DNA of 64,000 nucleotides from Legionella quinlivanii (GTDB lineage: Bacteria; Pseudomonadota; Gammaproteobacteria; Legionellales; Legionellaceae): NCBI RefSeq assembly GCF_900461555.1, contig NZ_UGOX01000001.1, positions 1,811,501-1,875,500 of the forward strand, read 5' to 3'. The position numbers and the translations under genes were made by a program. The notes below the pieces were generated by a model. The model did no database searches, was not told where the DNA came from, and worked only from the letters and a program-made list of their open reading frames with translations. How positions within the stretch are numbered: the first letter of the stretch is position 1; the number at the start of each line of letters is the position of its first letter. Of the stretch, positions 47,096 through 56,083 are shown piece by piece.

Positions 47096-48052
47096 TTGAG
47101 CAGTACACTACATAACAAACATATTCGTTTGCCTGAACTAACCGTTGAAAGGCTGGCGAATCTATGTGGTATTTTCCACGAAAACGTCTCCCTCATTGAA
47201 GAAAAATTTTCTGTCTCGATTAAATCGAGCCAGAGCGGTTTTTCATTGTCAGGCCATTCCCGAGACTCCATCAGCCAGGCTGGCAGCATTATTGTCGATT
47301 TATATGAAATGGCTGATGCGCCAATAAGTCGGGATGATGTTCAATCCCTGTTGTTAATTAAGGAATCTAAAAAACCCATGCATCACCCAGTCAGATTAAG
47401 CAGAAAAACAATCCTGGCTCGAAACCCCAGACAGGCAGAATATCTTTCAAGTATTGATTCACATGATATAATATTTGCTGTAGGACCTGCCGGTACAGGT
47501 AAAACTTATCTGGCAGTTTCCAAAGCGATTGAATGTTTTGAAAAAGGCGAAGTTCAGCGTCTTGTTTTTGTAAGACCTGCAGTTGAAGCAGGAGAAAAAC
47601 TGGGGTTTTTACCCGGTGATTTAGTCGAGAAAGTATTACCTTATCTTCGTCCTGTTTACGATGCCTTATATGAGATGATTGGCTTTAAAGAAGCGCAGAA
47701 ACTCATTCAAAGTGACGTTATTGAAATTCTGCCACTGGCGTTTATGCGTGGCAGAACGCTCAATGAGGCATTTATTATTCTTGATGAGGCGCAAAACACA
47801 ACGATTATGCAGATGAAAATGTTCCTGACCAGAATGGGATTTGGTTCTAAAACTGTAATTACTGGCGATATGACGCAGATTGACTTGCCTAAAAATATAG
47901 ACTCCGGTTTAATTCATGCCGTAAAATTATTTGAAAAGCTGGACGACATTGCCATTCATACTTTTTCAAGCCGGGAAGTCGTCAGACATCCTCTGGTATC
48001 AAAAATTGTGGATTGCTACGAGCAGCAGCAATCTGAGGATGACAAACAATGA
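47096..48052 (+). CDS. ybeZ: PhoH-like ATPase YbeZ
   Basis: Cytoplasmic PhoH-family NTPase, predicted to work with YbeY in ribosome or RNA maturation. Walker A reads AVGPAGTGKTYLAVSKA near residue 132; Walker B and sensor regions read AFIILDEAQNTTIMQMKMFLTRMG and TVITGDMTQIDLP. The N-terminal 90 residues resemble the KH-like head of the family. The only plausible start is TTG at 47096, and no clear Shine-Dalgarno is visible, so the true start could differ. It overlaps ybeY by 4 bases. Confidence 0.9.
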   Translation: MSSTLHNKHIRLPELTVERLANLCGIFHENVSLIEEKFSVSIKSSQSGFSLSGHSRDSISQAGSIIVDLYEMADAPISRDDVQSLLLIKESKKPMHHPVRLSRKTILARNPRQAEYLSSIDSHDIIFAVGPAGTGKTYLAVSKAIECFEKGEVQRLVFVRPAVEAGEKLGFLPGDLVEKVLPYLRPVYDALYEMIGFKEAQKLIQSDVIEILPLAFMRGRTLNEAFIILDEAQNTTIMQMKMFLTRMGFGSKTVITGDMTQIDLPKNIDSGLIHAVKLFEKLDDIAIHTFSSREVVRHPLVSKIVDCYEQQQSEDDKQ

Positions 48053-48525
48053 CTTACCACGTTGACGTACAAGTAGCTTGCGAGACCCCCCTCCCCTTTA
48101 CAGAAGAAACAGTAATCAATTGGGCAAAATCTCCGTTACTCACTCATAAACCCTCTGCAGAAATCACTTTACGATTTGTAGATGCCGAGGAAATTCAGGA
48201 ATTAAATCACAGTTACCGCAAAAAAAACAAACCAACTAATGTGCTTGCCTTTCCAAGCGCTATTCCTGAACATATAGAACTCGATTTCCCCTTTCTGGGC
48301 GATGTCATTGTTTGTCCTCAGGTATTGGACGAAGAAAGCCGCGAGCAGGAAAAATCGCTTGAATCCCATTGGGCTCACATTATCATTCATGGCGTACTTC
48401 ATCTGCTGGGTTATGATCACATCGAAGCCCGGGATGAGCAGCAAATGCAGCAACAGGAAATCCAATTGCTTGAACAATTCGGCTTTCCTAATCCCTACAA
48501 CGAAGAGGATGATCATCTTGAATAA
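48049..48525 (+). CDS. ybeY: Endoribonuclease YbeY
   Basis: Zinc-dependent endoribonuclease needed for 16S rRNA 3'-end maturation and ribosome quality control. The family motif HGVLHLLGYDH with three metal-binding histidines is intact near residue 115, preceded by LNHSYRKKNKPTNVLAFPS and LGDVIVCPQVL. Length is 158, normal. It is coupled to ybeZ by an ATGA overlap. Confidence 0.96.
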   Translation: MTYHVDVQVACETPLPFTEETVINWAKSPLLTHKPSAEITLRFVDAEEIQELNHSYRKKNKPTNVLAFPSAIPEHIELDFPFLGDVIVCPQVLDEESREQEKSLESHWAHIIIHGVLHLLGYDHIEARDEQQMQQQEIQLLEQFGFPNPYNEEDDHLE

Positions 48526-49375
48526 AGAGGACGAAGGCGGTTCGTGGTTTGTGCGACTGAAGCAGTTTCTACAGGTTGAGCCGCAAAACAAAGACGAATT
48601 AATCAGCCTTTTAAGGGATGCACAAATTCGCTCTCTTATTGACTCTGAAACCCTGGGGATGATTGAAGGCGTTATACAATTCAGTCAGATGCGTGTCAGA
48701 GACATTATGCTCCCCAAAAAGCAAATCACCTTCATATCACTTCATGATGATTTTAATAAAATAGTTGAAACAGTCACCAGCTCAGGCCATTCACGTTTTC
48801 CGGTAATGGATGATAATGAGGATGATATTATCGGCATTTTACATGCCAAGGATCTACTGAGATTTAATGGGCAGACTGAAGACGAGTTTGATTTAAGCGA
48901 TATTATCCGCCTTGCCACGTTTGTACCCGAAAGCAAACGTCTTGATGTGTTGCTGAGTGAGTTTCGAAATAACCGTAATCATATGGCCCTGGTGGTAGAC
49001 GAGTATGGTGCTGTCAGCGGCTTTGTGACTATTGAAGATGTAATTGAACAGATTATTGGCGATATTGAAGACGAATTTGATATCGATGAAGAAGCCTATT
49101 TAAAAGCGCACGGCGATTCACAATACATTATTAAAGCACATATGCCAATTGATGAATTCAATGAGCAGTTGAACTGTCATTTCAGCGATGAGATATATGA
49201 TACGATCGGCGGTATCGTGATGGCGGGTTTTGGATATTTGCCCAAGCGCGGCGAGATAATTACCCTTGATCAGTTTGAGTTTAAAGTAATTAATGCAGAT
49301 GCCCGACGGATTAAGCTTTTATCCTGTCTGGACAAACGACCACGCGATAAACATCTGGATCAATCCTTTGCCTAG
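48518..49375 (+). CDS. ybeX: CBS-domain protein YbeX (CorC/HlyC family)
   Basis: Soluble member of the CorC family with two CBS domains, VRDIMLPKKQITFISLHDDF and VVDEYGAVSGFVTIEDVIEQIIGDIEDEF (in parts), and a C-terminal CorC/HlyC transporter-associated domain. There is no DUF21 membrane part. E. coli YbeX has been linked to Mg/Co efflux and to ribosome metabolism. The start is uncertain: TTG 48518 has AAGAGG at a 9-base spacing, while ATG 48509 abuts it. Both overlap ybeY. I prefer 48518, which gives about 285 residues. Last of the ybeZYX operon; lnt does not follow. Confidence 0.88.
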   Translation: MNKEDEGGSWFVRLKQFLQVEPQNKDELISLLRDAQIRSLIDSETLGMIEGVIQFSQMRVRDIMLPKKQITFISLHDDFNKIVETVTSSGHSRFPVMDDNEDDIIGILHAKDLLRFNGQTEDEFDLSDIIRLATFVPESKRLDVLLSEFRNNRNHMALVVDEYGAVSGFVTIEDVIEQIIGDIEDEFDIDEEAYLKAHGDSQYIIKAHMPIDEFNEQLNCHFSDEIYDTIGGIVMAGFGYLPKRGEIITLDQFEFKVINADARRIKLLSCLDKRPRDKHLDQSFA

Positions 49376-49414
49376 TGATTGGACTCAGATCAATGACTTC
49401 CGGGATAACATAGC

Positions 49415-50095
49415 ATGAACAGTAATATTCTAATTGTTGATGATGACACAGAATTAACCGATCTTTTAGAGCAATATCTCGAGCCAGAGGGTTTTAATGT
49501 AGTCTGTGTTCATGATGGGGACAGCGCGGTTAAAAAGGCGCTTAACCAATCTTTTGATGCCATTATTCTCGATGTGATGTTGCCCAAGCTCAATGGCTTT
49601 GAAGTTTTGAAAGCCATTCGAGAGCATTTGGAAACTCCTGTTCTGATGCTTACAGCTCGCGGGGATGATATTGATCGAATTGTTGGCCTTGAAATTGGAG
49701 CCGATGATTACCTGCCAAAGCCTTGCAATCCTCGCGAATTAGTCGCGAGATTAAGAGCTATATTAAGACGGACTCAGAAAATTCCAGTTCATCGCCCTGT
49801 TATTGAGCATCATGACATCGTGGTCGACTGTTCCAAACGGATCGCCACCCATCATGGCGAGGTGATGGAATTGACCAATGCAGAATTCAATATATTAGAA
49901 ATGCTGATTAAATCTCCGGGCCAGGCGTTTTCCAAGGAAGAGTTAACCGAATATGCTCTGGGGCGAAAATACACCGCCTATGACCGCAGTATCGATGTGC
50001 ATATCAGCAATCTGCGAACAAAGCTAGGAGATAATCAGGAAGGCGAACCCTTCATTAAAACGGTCCGCGGCTTTGGGTATATGTTTAATGCGTAG
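49415..50095 (+). CDS. cpxR: Response regulator CpxR
   Basis: OmpR-family response regulator for envelope stress. Receiver domain: VDDDTELTDLLEQYL acidic pocket, phospho-acceptor Asp in AIILDVMLPKLNGFEV near residue 51, and LMLTARGDDIDRIVGLEIGADDYLPKPCN, the CpxR-typical sequence. The winged-helix DNA-binding domain carries FSKEELTEYALGRKYTAYDRSIDVHISNLRTKLG (in parts). It overlaps cpxA by 8 bases. In Legionella pneumophila, CpxR controls several Dot/Icm-related genes, so this pair is relevant to the orphan genes in the window. Confidence 0.93.
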   Translation: MNSNILIVDDDTELTDLLEQYLEPEGFNVVCVHDGDSAVKKALNQSFDAIILDVMLPKLNGFEVLKAIREHLETPVLMLTARGDDIDRIVGLEIGADDYLPKPCNPRELVARLRAILRRTQKIPVHRPVIEHHDIVVDCSKRIATHHGEVMELTNAEFNILEMLIKSPGQAFSKEELTEYALGRKYTAYDRSIDVHISNLRTKLGDNQEGEPFIKTVRGFGYMFNA

Positions 50096-51491
50096 TCTGT
50101 ACTGGAAAATCTTTCTTTCCTTTTGGCTGGCTACCATTCTGATTATTATAACTACCGCCTGGGTAACCAGTGAAATTGCTCAAAAATCATCAATACCAGC
50201 ACGCGAGCATGTATTTATGGACAGCTATGCAAATGCTGCCGTGGCCACCTTCGAGTCTGGTAAACATACGGCCTTAAAAACCTGGCTTGCACAGATTGGA
50301 ATTGCCAGGCATATGGAGTTATTCCTAATTTGCAGCACCGGTGAAATTATTGGTAATCAATCGCCGCCTCATGTCGTTAAAGAAATTACTAATCATCTGG
50401 TTAAAGAAGAACTTGATGACGGCCTGATAAAATACGGAAATTTAATTATTGTCAGCCATGAGATCCTGTCAACATCTGGCAAAGCCTATCGTCTGGTGGC
50501 GGTCAGTGAAAAACCCCTGGCTCATTTTGTACAAATTCCCTGGGCTGGACTAACCATTCGTCTGACCATCGCCATTTTTATCAGCGGTCTTATATGCTAC
50601 TTGCTCTCAATTTACCTGACTCAGCCTCTTCGTTCATTAAGAATGGCCGCCAGATCCATTGCCACTGGTAAATTAAATACTCGAGTAGGCAGCTTCAAAG
50701 GACACAGCCGCGATGAAATTGCCGAGCTTAGTGGCGAATTTGATCGTATGGCTGAGAAGCTGGAAGCGATCATCAGCTCAAAAGAACGCCTGCTGCAGGA
50801 TATCTCCCATGAATTACGTTCACCTCTCGCCAGATTGCAGATAGCGATAGAACTGGGACGCAAGAAAGCTCAAAGCGCTGCAGATACAGAATTTTGCCGT
50901 ATGGAAGTGGAATGTCTCCGCTTAAATACCTTGATTAGTGAGATCCTGCAGTTTGCACGCCTTGATAAATCCGCCGATGAACTGCAGCGTACACCCTGCA
51001 ATATTAAAGAATTACTCACCCGGATTATTGCAGACGCAAATTATGAATTTGCTAACTCAAAACCACTGGTAAGCTTACAAAGCAGTGTCGATTGCGTTCT
51101 CTTTATCGACGAACGTCTGATTCACAGAGCTATTGAAAATATTATTCGCAATGGCTTACGTTATTCGCCTCCTAATGAACTCGTTACTGTCCATTTAGAC
51201 ATGGTAGAGGACAATTTGCTTATAGACATCTGTGATCGCGGGCCAGGAGTTCCGCAGGACCAACTTGAGAATATTTTCAATCCATTTTATAGGGTTGACA
51301 CATCAAGAGAAAAGAAAACAGGTGGATATGGTCTGGGTCTGTCGATTGCACAAAAAGCAGTGAAGCTCCATCAGGGCCAGATTAAAGCGTATAATCGTCC
51401 CCAGGGCGGTTTGCAGGTCAGAATCATTCTACCCATCTTAAGCAATCAACCTGCGCCACCTGTTCAAGATAAATCCGATTTTCCTCTCTAA
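50088..51491 (+). CDS. cpxA: Sensor histidine kinase CpxA
   Basis: Membrane sensor partner of CpxR. Two membrane helices (about residues 6-26 and 146-170) bracket a periplasmic domain. A HAMP linker (LTQPLRSLRMAARSIATGKL) follows, then HisKA with the phospho-His in LLQDISHELRSPLARLQ, and an ATPase domain with N box ENIIRNGLRYSP, DRGPGVPQDQLENIF and GGYGLGLSIAQKAV. I choose ATG 50088 (MRSLYWK) over the upstream TTG 50073. The resulting 467 residues match CpxA. Confidence 0.93.
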   Translation: MRSLYWKIFLSFWLATILIIITTAWVTSEIAQKSSIPAREHVFMDSYANAAVATFESGKHTALKTWLAQIGIARHMELFLICSTGEIIGNQSPPHVVKEITNHLVKEELDDGLIKYGNLIIVSHEILSTSGKAYRLVAVSEKPLAHFVQIPWAGLTIRLTIAIFISGLICYLLSIYLTQPLRSLRMAARSIATGKLNTRVGSFKGHSRDEIAELSGEFDRMAEKLEAIISSKERLLQDISHELRSPLARLQIAIELGRKKAQSAADTEFCRMEVECLRLNTLISEILQFARLDKSADELQRTPCNIKELLTRIIADANYEFANSKPLVSLQSSVDCVLFIDERLIHRAIENIIRNGLRYSPPNELVTVHLDMVEDNLLIDICDRGPGVPQDQLENIFNPFYRVDTSREKKTGGYGLGLSIAQKAVKLHQGQIKAYNRPQGGLQVRIILPILSNQPAPPVQDKSDFPL

Positions 51492-51530
51492 GACAGTTTG
51501 TGTATAGCAAGAGAAGACAGGGCACAAAGA

Positions 51531-51616
51531 CCGTCTTTGCGAGCATTAGCGAAGCAATCCACCTCCAAACATTATTCAAGTTTCGATCTTGGTTGCTTCG
51601 CCACACTCGCAAAAAC
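51531..51616. repeat. 87-bp palindromic interspersed repeat, copy 2
   Basis: Inverted arms GTCTTTGCGAGCATTAGCG and GGTTGCTTCGCCACACTCGCAAA correspond to those at 14704-14790, with an ATTCAAGTTT centre. It sits between cpxA and the purine phosphorylase gene. Copies differ at scattered positions, as expected for an old dispersed repeat. Confidence 0.75.
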
Positions 51617-51719
51617 ACAAGCTTAGTTGTGTGATTCTATTTATGCAACAACGCCACTTGTCATTACTGCAATTACCCAGTATATTCCTTCCTCTTTTTA
51701 GTTTTAAATCGATAGTAAA

Positions 51720-52550
51720 ATGAACGAAATCACTAAAAGCACCCCTTCGCTGGCCGTTTCAGAAATTCGCAAAATACTACCTGATTTCAAGCCCCTGATT
51801 GGTATTGTATTGGGCTCAGGGCTGGGAAGTTTTGCAGAACAGATTGAAGATGCGGTGACTATCAGCTACGACAGCCTGCCCGGATTTCCCTGCACCACGG
51901 TCAAGGGACATAGCGGTAATCTGGTATTGGGGAGACTGGCAGGTGTTAATATCGCATGTCTGCAAGGCCGAGCGCACAGCTATGAAGGTCAGAACCATGA
52001 GATTGTCAAAAATTATATCCGTACTCTGAAGTTATTGGGGTGTGAGTATTTTCTTGCCACAAACGCTTCTGGCTCTTTACGTGAAGAGGTAGGTCCCGGT
52101 GAATTAATGCTGATTACAGATCACATCAACTTTCAGCCAGGCAACCCCTTGGTAGGTCCTAATGAAGAAGAATTCGGCCCACGCTTCTTTCCGCTGGATA
52201 ACGCCTATGATCTGGCAATGCGTCAGAAGTTTCTGCAAATTGCAGAGCAGACTCAAATAAAGCTTCATCAAGGCGTCTACATTTCAGTGATTGGCCCTAA
52301 TTACGAAACAGCTGCTGAAATTCGCGCATTTCGTATTTTAGGTGCGGATGCGGTAGGCATGTCAACGGTGCCTGAAGTACTGGTCGCTAATCATTGCGGG
52401 ATGAAAGTAGCAGTTATTGCCACAATTACCAACCATGCCACAGGGCTTGCAAGCTGCAGTCATAGTCATGATTCGGTAGTGGAAATGGCTAATCAGGCAG
52501 CCAAGCGTTTAAATAGTCTGGTTAAAGAATTTATTGCTAGTCTGGCATGA
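51720..52550 (+). CDS. punA: Purine nucleoside phosphorylase (trimeric family)
   Basis: Phosphorolysis of guanosine/inosine-type nucleosides for purine salvage. Family 2 signatures: IGIVLGSGLGSFAEQI (phosphate site), FPCTTVKGHSGNLVLGRL, CLQGRAHSYEGQ, NASGSLREEVGPGELMLITDHIN, GVYISVIGPNYETAAEIR, and DAVGMSTVPEVLVANHCGMKV with substrate contacts. Length is 276. XapA is a possible alternative name. Its stop overlaps the deoC start (ATGA), pairing base release with deoxyribose-phosphate breakdown. Confidence 0.92.
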   Translation: MNEITKSTPSLAVSEIRKILPDFKPLIGIVLGSGLGSFAEQIEDAVTISYDSLPGFPCTTVKGHSGNLVLGRLAGVNIACLQGRAHSYEGQNHEIVKNYIRTLKLLGCEYFLATNASGSLREEVGPGELMLITDHINFQPGNPLVGPNEEEFGPRFFPLDNAYDLAMRQKFLQIAEQTQIKLHQGVYISVIGPNYETAAEIRAFRILGADAVGMSTVPEVLVANHCGMKVAVIATITNHATGLASCSHSHDSVVEMANQAAKRLNSLVKEFIASLA

Positions 52551-53305
52551 ATATAGAAACCGGATTCGTAAACTTTTCTCTGGAAAAGCAGGATATTAAA
52601 ACAGAGCAGTCCCGCCAGTCTATTGTATCCTGCATTGATTTAACACTGCTGGATGAGAAGGCCTCTGAACAACAGATTCGAGAGCTGCAATTCAAAGCGA
52701 ATCAGTATAAAGTGGCTGCTCTTTGCATTTATCCACAACATTTAGCTTTCCTGGAACCCCTGGATTCATGTAAGAGAGCGACCGTGCTTAACTTTCCCAG
52801 TGGCGATTTGCCAGCGGCATTGGTGATCTCACAGCTGGAAGACACTCTATCGGCTTATCCAGTTGATGAAATAGATTATGTTTTTCCCTATTCGCTGTAT
52901 CTGAAAGGATACAAACAGCAAGCACTTGAACGCTGTCGGCAAGCTCTATCCTTATGTCAGCATCGAAATGTTTTATTCAAAGTGATTGTGGAAACCGGTC
53001 AGTTTACAGAGCCAGACTCATTGTATATCCTGGCTCGCGAACTTATTGATCTCGGCTGTAATTTCCTGAAAACTTCGACTGGCAAAATTGCCATCGGCGC
53101 AACACCTTTATCCGCCTACACACTTCTCAAAGCTATTCAGGAATCAGGTACTTCAGTCGGGTTTAAAGCCTCGGGCGGTGTTCGCAAAACAGAGGATGCA
53201 TTTCTCTATGCTGAAATGGCAACGCTATTACTCAAAAAAGAAATTGCTCCTTCCTGGTTTAGAATTGGAGCAAGCAGTTTGCTGGATGAGTTGGTAAAAG
53301 TCTGA
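52547..53305 (+). CDS. deoC: Deoxyribose-phosphate aldolase
   Basis: Class I aldolase splitting 2-deoxyribose-5-phosphate into acetaldehyde and glyceraldehyde-3-phosphate. SCIDLTLLDEKASE, KVAALCIYPQHL, DEIDYVFPYS, LFKVIVETGQF, NFLKTSTGKIAIGATP (Schiff-base lysine) and GFKASGGVRKTEDAFLYAEM are all present. Length of 252 is near E. coli's 259. It is coupled to the purine phosphorylase gene, forming a nucleoside-catabolism operon, and ends 3 bases before the opposing ubiA. Confidence 0.93.
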   Translation: MNIETGFVNFSLEKQDIKTEQSRQSIVSCIDLTLLDEKASEQQIRELQFKANQYKVAALCIYPQHLAFLEPLDSCKRATVLNFPSGDLPAALVISQLEDTLSAYPVDEIDYVFPYSLYLKGYKQQALERCRQALSLCQHRNVLFKVIVETGQFTEPDSLYILARELIDLGCNFLKTSTGKIAIGATPLSAYTLLKAIQESGTSVGFKASGGVRKTEDAFLYAEMATLLLKKEIAPSWFRIGASSLLDELVKV

Positions 53306-53307
53306 GT

Positions 53308-54153
53308 TCAAAAACTCATAACCATTCCGAGCCATAAAATAAGACCGTACCAGGCATTGCTAATGAAGGCTCTGAAACAGGCAGCAGGCTCTCGGTTACT
53401 GATTAAATATTGCTGATAAAACAAATTGGCCCCTGCAGCTATCCAGCACAATGCCAGCACACCATTAAACAACTGGACACTGAGCAGTAAATAGAGCCAA
53501 AAGGCGTGAACGACTCCCTGCAATAAGCCAATGATTAATCGGTCATTATCTGCAAACAGGATAGCACTCGATTTAACTCCAATTTTTAAATCATCTTCAC
53601 GATCAGCCATTGCATATTCTGTATCATAAGCGACTGTCCATAGAAAATTGATGAGCAGCAAGCTTATTGCGATGGAATCCAAAGGAATATCAGAGGCAGC
53701 ATAGGCCATTGGAATACCCATGGAAAAAGCCAACCCCAACACCACCTGCGGGGCCTGAATAAAGCGTTTGCAAAAAGGATACGCAATGGTGATTAATAGT
53801 GCGAACAAGGCATAATAAGTGCAGGCTAGCGGTAGTTGAATCAGGATCATCAGGGCAGAAAACAGCAGAAAGAACAGATAGACCAAGGCGTTTTTAAGCG
53901 GGATCTCCCCTGAGGTCAAAGGCCGATGTTGTGTGCGCCGAACATGACAATCGATTTTTCGATCAGCAATATCATTGATGACGCAACCCGCTGCCCGCAT
54001 TAAAATAGTGCCGGCTAAAAACTGCAGAAATAAAATCAGTGAAGGATGGCCCTTATTGGCAAACCATAATCCCCAGGCAGAAGGACTCCACAATAAGATA
54101 ATTCCAATGGGTTTATCAAAACGCCCTAATCGATAGTAGGCATGCCAATTCAT
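53308..54153 (-). CDS. ubiA: 4-hydroxybenzoate polyprenyltransferase
   Basis: Membrane prenyltransferase that joins the polyprenyl tail to 4-hydroxybenzoate in ubiquinone synthesis. Aspartate-rich motifs CVINDIADRKIDCHVRRTQHRPL (in parts) and YDTEYAMADREDDLKIGVKSS are the two metal/pyrophosphate sites, set among about eight membrane helices. The protein begins RLGRFDKPIGIILLWSPSAWG. Length is 281, normal. Its ATG overlaps the ubiC stop by 4 bases. Confidence 0.96.
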   Translation of the reverse strand: MNWHAYYRLGRFDKPIGIILLWSPSAWGLWFANKGHPSLILFLQFLAGTILMRAAGCVINDIADRKIDCHVRRTQHRPLTSGEIPLKNALVYLFFLLFSALMILIQLPLACTYYALFALLITIAYPFCKRFIQAPQVVLGLAFSMGIPMAYAASDIPLDSIAISLLLINFLWTVAYDTEYAMADREDDLKIGVKSSAILFADNDRLIIGLLQGVVHAFWLYLLLSVQLFNGVLALCWIAAGANLFYQQYLISNREPAACFRAFISNAWYGLILWLGMVMSF

Positions 54154-54677
54154 TTTTTAATCCTCGACAAATCAGGCAGTAAAATTTCTATCAGATAAAA
54201 TGGAAAATGACCGTTGATAATAAATCGTGAATAACGTACCCACAATTGAGAAGCGTTTCGTATTAGCTCTTCTTTAATCCAATAAAATTCCTGAAAATGG
54301 TTATCGATAGAATAATGACTTAATGATACTCGCTCGACATTTGGACTGTTAAAAACGATCTGACCCAGTGATTCCTTTTGTAATCGATTAAAGAAAGAGT
54401 TATTCTGCTCAAAAGTGGACTCTGGTATTACAGAACGTGCAAACCAGCAGCATTGATTCCCTGAAAACATCATTACATCCCGATGAATTACACTTTCTTC
54501 CGAGATGCCCAGGAAAAATCGATCCCACCAATTGCATTTTGTCATGCCCTGCTGAATTAATTCCAGACGCGCATCGCCCGTCTCTTGTCTTAATTTTTCA
54601 GTCAATGCCGCTTTATGAGTCAGCCATGTAGCCCACTCGGCTGGCGGTAATAGCGTTTGCATGGAGAATCGTCTCAT
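54150..54677 (-). CDS. ubiC: Chorismate lyase
   Basis: Splits chorismate into 4-hydroxybenzoate and pyruvate, supplying UbiA. The 175-residue protein shows the UbiC-like LTEKLRQETGDARLELI, CCWFARSVIPESTFEQN and LWVRYSRFIINGHFPFYLIEILLP (in parts), with Arg and the C-terminal Glu expected at the active site. The start is either ATG 54677 or ATG 54662 (MQTLLPPAEW); no ribosome site decides. It is co-transcribed with ubiA. Confidence 0.88.
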   Translation of the reverse strand: MRRFSMQTLLPPAEWATWLTHKAALTEKLRQETGDARLELIQQGMTKCNWWDRFFLGISEESVIHRDVMMFSGNQCCWFARSVIPESTFEQNNSFFNRLQKESLGQIVFNSPNVERVSLSHYSIDNHFQEFYWIKEELIRNASQLWVRYSRFIINGHFPFYLIEILLPDLSRIKK

Positions 54678-54714
54678 TCAAAATTTGGGGCTAGTATATC
54701 ATAAGAAACACAAG

Positions 54715-55236
54715 TTACTGACAGGCAATTCGGCTGATGCTGAGACGTCCGCTGGCGGATATATTCAAAGAGCGGGTGTTGTTACCCTTACAGCCCGTTG
54801 CGGTAACGCTTAAATTCATGGCTCCGCTGGATGCAAAGCCCATACTATTGTAACTGACTATATTGGCATCGGCGTTAACCCTTGTTCCTGAGGGCAATGC
54901 CTCGCTGACTTTAACCAAATCATTATTGCTATCGATGAGATTGTTGTTATTGGCATCCACAAATACAATCCATCCTTGTGCCCATTGGCTTGCAGAACCG
55001 CAGGTGGTTAAAGCGGCATTTCCTGCAGAGCACACCGATACTCGCACTCCGCGCTTAATAGCTTCCATTCGAGCAAAATTCAAACTGGCTGACAATCGAT
55101 TCACCATGGCAACTACCTTATTATTTTGGATTAAAGCATAATACCCAGGCACCGCCACTGTGATGAAAATGGCTGCAATGCAAAGAGTGACTATCAATTC
55201 GGTCAGTGTAAATCCTTTTTCAACTATCCTTTTCAT
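54715..55236 (-). CDS. GspH/FimT-type minor pseudopilin
   Basis: Type IV pilin-like precursor of 173 residues. The short leader ends with KGFTLTELIVTLCIAAIFIT, where prepilin peptidase cuts after Gly8 and Glu5 of the mature form is conserved. The GspH domain follows (SASLNFARMEAIKRGVRVSVCSAG, in parts). The C-terminal half has cysteines (SVCSAG, TTCGSA, TGCKGN, RIACQ) that may form disulfides. It probably primes a type IV pilus or related system. The other pilus genes are not here, apart from the neighbouring pilin-like gene. Confidence 0.85.
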   Translation of the reverse strand: MKRIVEKGFTLTELIVTLCIAAIFITVAVPGYYALIQNNKVVAMVNRLSASLNFARMEAIKRGVRVSVCSAGNAALTTCGSASQWAQGWIVFVDANNNNLIDSNNDLVKVSEALPSGTRVNADANIVSYNSMGFASSGAMNLSVTATGCKGNNTRSLNISASGRLSISRIACQ

Positions 55237-55292
55237 GCTGATTGTTAGTGAATTTCCCTCTGATAATTATATCATACAGCTGAGATATACGA

Positions 55293-55808
55293 CTAAGGCC
55301 GTGACAAGCTTCTAATTCGTCCCAACCGATTAATGATCACATCGGAATAGCTGTCCCCGGCAAAGAGCCTGAATCGCCCGCTCGATGCCGCCTGAGTAGG
55401 ATTGGCTGCAAAAACCAGAAACTTGTCTGAAAGAAACCCCTGCCATTTAATCAGGACATTCCGGCAATTCCAGCTCCATTGGTGTTGTAATAAGCTGGTT
55501 TCATATCGATGATCAGGGGTATCAGTAAGCAAAACCATTCCTCTTGTCCAGTCATCACTGGCGGGATCAGCCTGTAATATCATCGGTTTTCCTGAAAGAA
55601 AGGCCTGATTTCTGGCAAAATGAAGCGCCTGAATCAGCTGATTTTGACAGACATTTAAGCGGATCTGCTGATCATTATTTTTTAGTAAGGGGGAGATTAT
55701 AGAGAATGAAATCAGGATGAGTGCCAGGCAAATCAGGCTTTCAATGAGCGTAAACCCGCTATAAAGTGGACGACTTGACTTCCTTGAAGGTTTTGAATGG
55801 ATATTCAC
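55293..55808 (-). CDS. Second GspH/FimT-type minor pseudopilin
   Basis: A 171-residue type IV pilin-like protein. The leader is long and basic (HSKPSRKSSRPLYSG), with prepilin cleavage expected before FTLIESLICLALILISFS. A GspH-like domain follows (QALHFARNQAFLSGKPMILQ). It is only loosely similar to the adjacent pseudopilin, so it probably is not a recent duplicate. It lies 56 bases upstream of that gene on the same strand and may be co-transcribed. Role in pilus assembly or DNA uptake is inferred. Confidence 0.82.
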   Translation of the reverse strand: MNIHSKPSRKSSRPLYSGFTLIESLICLALILISFSIISPLLKNNDQQIRLNVCQNQLIQALHFARNQAFLSGKPMILQADPASDDWTRGMVLLTDTPDHRYETSLLQHQWSWNCRNVLIKWQGFLSDKFLVFAANPTQAASSGRFRLFAGDSYSDVIINRLGRIRSLSRP

Positions 55809-56019
55809 TTTAGCAGCCTTTTTACATGGGCCATGCAGATAATAATTCGATTATAACTCCGATAAGAGAATCAATGGTAACTTTCAGTTAACTTGTGTAG
55901 GTAGGGCTAAAGGAATAATCAGGTTAGTTTGTAAGTGCGTGATCCAGGTTAGGCATACAGTGTATAGCAATGTCGTACCCAAATACGTAAATCTCACGAT
56001 AAGGGTTTTTAAATCATTT

Positions 56020-56056
56020 TTGACAACATTTATTTTATGACCTATAATTTGGTCAT
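56020..56056 (+). promoter_or_regulatory. Consensus sigma70 promoter with palindromic operator for the toxin-antitoxin operon
   Basis: TTGACA (56020-56025), exactly 17 bases, TATAAT (56043-56048): a perfect sigma70 promoter. Inverted half-sites ATGACC (56037-56042) and GGTCAT (56051-56056) flank the -10 box, and a third GGTCAT lies at 56075-56080 just before the start codon. This is the layout expected for antitoxin autorepression. Confidence 0.88.
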
Positions 56057-56083
56057 ATTAAAGGTTTTAATTAAGGTCATGCC

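Noticed and set aside
48302-48508. Longer N-terminus for ybeX
   Set aside because: The extra residues are read inside ybeY in another frame and are not CorC-like.
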